Part shown: positions 62,533 through 64,000 of the stretch, in pieces
Position numbering within the stretch: the stretch's first letter is position 1
Layout: the number at the start of each line of letters is the position of its first letter
Made by a program: the position numbers and the translations under genes
DNA from: Citrobacter portucalensis
GTDB lineage: Bacteria > Pseudomonadota > Gammaproteobacteria > Enterobacterales > Enterobacteriaceae
Assembly: GCF_002042885.1 (NCBI RefSeq)
Contig: NZ_MVFY01000001.1
Coordinates: forward strand, 1 to 64,000
Length of the DNA stretch: 64,000 nt
Reading direction: 5' to 3'
Notes under the pieces: generated by a model
Told to the model about the DNA's origin: nothing
Database searches by the model: none
Seen by the model: only the letters and a program-made list of their open reading frames with translations

Positions 62533-63291
62533 ATGAAGCTTTTGAAGACAGTGCCCGCAGCATTACTGCTGACGGGAGGCCTGCTTGCGTCAATGCATGC
62601 TGTAGCCGATGATTCCGTTTTTACTGTCATGGATGACCCTTCCAGCGCGAAAAAACCCTTTGAAGGTAACCTGAACGCGGGATATCTCGCCCAGTCAGGC
62701 AACACAAAAAGTTCTTCTTTAACCGCAGATACCACCATGACCTGGTACGGCCAAACGACGGCATGGTCTCTGTGGGGAAATGCCAGCAATACCTCCTCAA
62801 ATGATGAGCGTTCATCGGAGAAATATGCCGTAGGTGGCCGTAGTCGTTACAACATGACCGACTATGACTATCTCTTTGGACAGGCAAGCTGGTTGACCGA
62901 CCGCTACAACGGCTACCGCGAGCGTGACGTGCTGACAGCGGGTTATGGTCGTCAGTTCCTCAACGGACCTGTGCACAGCTTCCGTTTCGAATTCGGTCCT
63001 GGCGTGCGCTATGACGAGCACACGGATGGCACCACCGAAACACAGCCGTTGGGCTATGCGTCCGGGGCTTATGCATGGCAGATGACGGACAACACCAAGT
63101 TTACTCAGGGTGTGTCGGTATTCGGCGCTGACGATACCACGCTCAACTCTGAAACTGCCCTGAACGTTGCCATCAACGAGCACTTTGGGTTAAAGGTGGC
63201 TTACAACGTGACCTGGAACTCTGAACCGCCGGCAACAGCGCCGGAGCATACCGATCGCCGCACGACAGTTTCCCTCGGCTATCGGATGTAA
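62533..63291 (+). CDS. ydiY: DUF481 outer-membrane family protein YdiY
   Basis: Encodes 252 residues, as in E. coli. A signal peptide is cut after about residue 25 (MHAVADD). The rest is a beta-rich DUF481 protein, probably an outer-membrane barrel: alternating aromatic strands such as GNLNAGYLAQSGNTKSSSL and a C-terminal TVSLGYRM ending near an aromatic residue. In E. coli it is acid-inducible; its function is unknown. An intrinsic terminator in its leader suggests attenuation. Confidence 0.93.
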   Translation: MKLLKTVPAALLLTGGLLASMHAVADDSVFTVMDDPSSAKKPFEGNLNAGYLAQSGNTKSSSLTADTTMTWYGQTTAWSLWGNASNTSSNDERSSEKYAVGGRSRYNMTDYDYLFGQASWLTDRYNGYRERDVLTAGYGRQFLNGPVHSFRFEFGPGVRYDEHTDGTTETQPLGYASGAYAWQMTDNTKFTQGVSVFGADDTTLNSETALNVAINEHFGLKVAYNVTWNSEPPATAPEHTDRRTTVSLGYRM

Positions 63292-63455
63292 CGACAAGCC
63301 GGGTCAAATAAATGACCTGGCTTTTCTAAATTAAAGTTAAGTTTATTTAATATTTAATTTGCGTTTTATTTTTTTATCTGTTCATAACGCGCTATTTTCA
63401 GACAAATTCGATTAATCGATAAATAAACGAAAGCGGAACAGTGGGTGAGCGTCAT

Positions 63456-63563
63456 TTAGCCCCAGATCATCGCAGCCCAGCGCAGCATCAACATGGCCGC
63501 ACAAATAACGAGCAGAATCACAACCATCTTCCAGTGTTTCTTCGCAAAGCGATTTGTGGGCAT
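63456..63563 (-). CDS. yniD: small membrane protein YniD
   Basis: Encodes only 35 residues and is easily overlooked. The translation MPTNRFAKKHWKMVV... ends in LRWAAMIWG and matches E. coli YniD, with a single hydrophobic helix (about 14-34) after a basic N-terminus. An AGGA ribosome-binding site lies 9 bases before the ATG at 63563. Its function is unknown; E. coli YniD is a known membrane-located small protein. It faces ydiY and is divergent from thrS. Confidence 0.88.
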   Translation of the reverse strand: MPTNRFAKKHWKMVVILLVICAAMLMLRWAAMIWG

Positions 63564-63707
63564 TGTTTTTTTCCTGCTCAGGTTAGATGACTTTGTGCAA
63601 GTGTAACAAAGACGGTTGGGTGTCAGTGAATTGATTTACATCATAGAGCGCGCGTTGATTGTTGCTTTGATCGACCCGTAATGCCGTGTACACTGTCAAA
63701 CGGTGTT

Positions 63708-63867
63708 ATCAAAAAGCGGGTGTAGGTCCAGTGTGGTCTTTAAGGCAACCAGTGACATATTTCGCAGAGTGAAGCGGGAATCAGCCCACACCTTTTTGAT
63801 AATTTTAAATATTGAATCTTTGTATGTGATCTTACGTGTGGGTCACCACTGCAAATAAGGATATAAC
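63708..63867 (+). promoter_or_regulatory. thrS translational operator (autoregulation)
   Basis: The leader resembles the E. coli thrS operator. A hairpin (GTGA at 63826-63829, TCAC at 63843-63846) carries a CGT triplet in its loop (63835-63837) that mimics the tRNA-Thr anticodon. A long-range pairing ATCAAAAAG/CTTTTTGAT (63708-63716, 63792-63800) closes the upstream domain. ThrS binds such an operator and blocks ribosome entry at its own AAGGA site. Confidence 0.8.
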
Positions 63868-64000
63868 ATGCCTGTTATTACTCTTCCTGATGGCAGCCAA
63901 CGCCATTATGACCACGCTGTAAGCCCCATGGATGTTGCGCTGGACATCGGTCCAGGTCTGGCGAAAGCCACTATTGCTGGCCGTGTTGACGGTGAGCTGG
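63868..64000 (+). CDS. thrS: threonyl-tRNA synthetase (N-terminal fragment, cut by the window end)
   Basis: The first 44 codons are present ([17 protein letters not shown]...), the start of the N-terminal TGS domain of ThrS. The match to E. coli ThrS is nearly exact. An AAGGA ribosome-binding site precedes the ATG. The gene continues past the window end. In E. coli it heads the thrS-infC-rpmI-rplT operon. Confidence 0.95.
   Translation, partial: MPVITLPDGSQRHYDHAVSPMDVALDIGPGLAKATIAGRVDGEL

Overview
The window is enteric gamma-proteobacterial chromosome. Gene order and near-identical proteins follow the Escherichia coli K-12 segment running from thrS/pfkB through katE, chb, ast, xthA, ynj, topB, sppA, ansA and ydj to gapA/yeaE, here read in the opposite direction. 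The departures from K-12 (an added chitinase, a KduD paralogue, a moved ynjA, missing ydjY, ynjI, ydiZ and ydjO) suggest a related genus such as Citrobacter. That genus call is inference from memory of gene order.

Layout. 1-2.4 kb: two small exported proteins of unknown function, yeaE, and a tandem array of seven BIME/REP units. 2.4-5.4 kb: yeaD, gapA, msrB, yeaC. 5.4-7.2 kb: an insertion relative to K-12 holding a yajD-type HNH protein and a secreted GH18 chitinase. 7.4-16.2 kb: the ydjLKJIHGFE sugar-catabolism cluster (two dehydrogenases, aldolase, kinase, aldo-keto reductase, two MFS transporters, DeoR regulator). 16.2-20.1 kb: pncA, ansA and an inserted EamA transporter plus GlxA-type regulator. 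20.1-27.8 kb: sppA, ydjA, selD, topB, gdhA, ynjH. 27.7-36.7 kb: nudG, ynjA-ynjF, ynjE, the ynjBCD ABC importer, ydjZ/ydjX, xthA. 37.1-43.1 kb: the astCADBE arginine succinyltransferase operon behind a sigma-54 promoter. 43.5-47.2 kb: spy, ves, cho, nadE, osmE. 47.5-52.8 kb: the chbBCARFG chitobiose operon. 52.8-64.0 kb: katE, cedA, tcyP, ydjM (LexA box), a kduD-like gene, hxpB, yniB, yniA, pfkB, ydiY, the 35-residue yniD, and the start of thrS with its autoregulatory operator.

How the genes fit together. The strongest new link is chitin use. The Shine-Dalgarno region of the secreted chitinase and the chbB-chbC intercistronic spacer, 40 kb apart, carry the same stretch complementary to the ChiX small-RNA seed as I remember it. 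This suggests that one sRNA sets both chitin depolymerisation and chitobiose uptake. Other points of interest are a one-base frameshift at the start of ydjX, a gdhA terminator that lies inside the topB coding sequence, and an intrinsic terminator in the ydiY leader. No rRNA, tRNA, CRISPR array, prophage, IS element or origin was seen.
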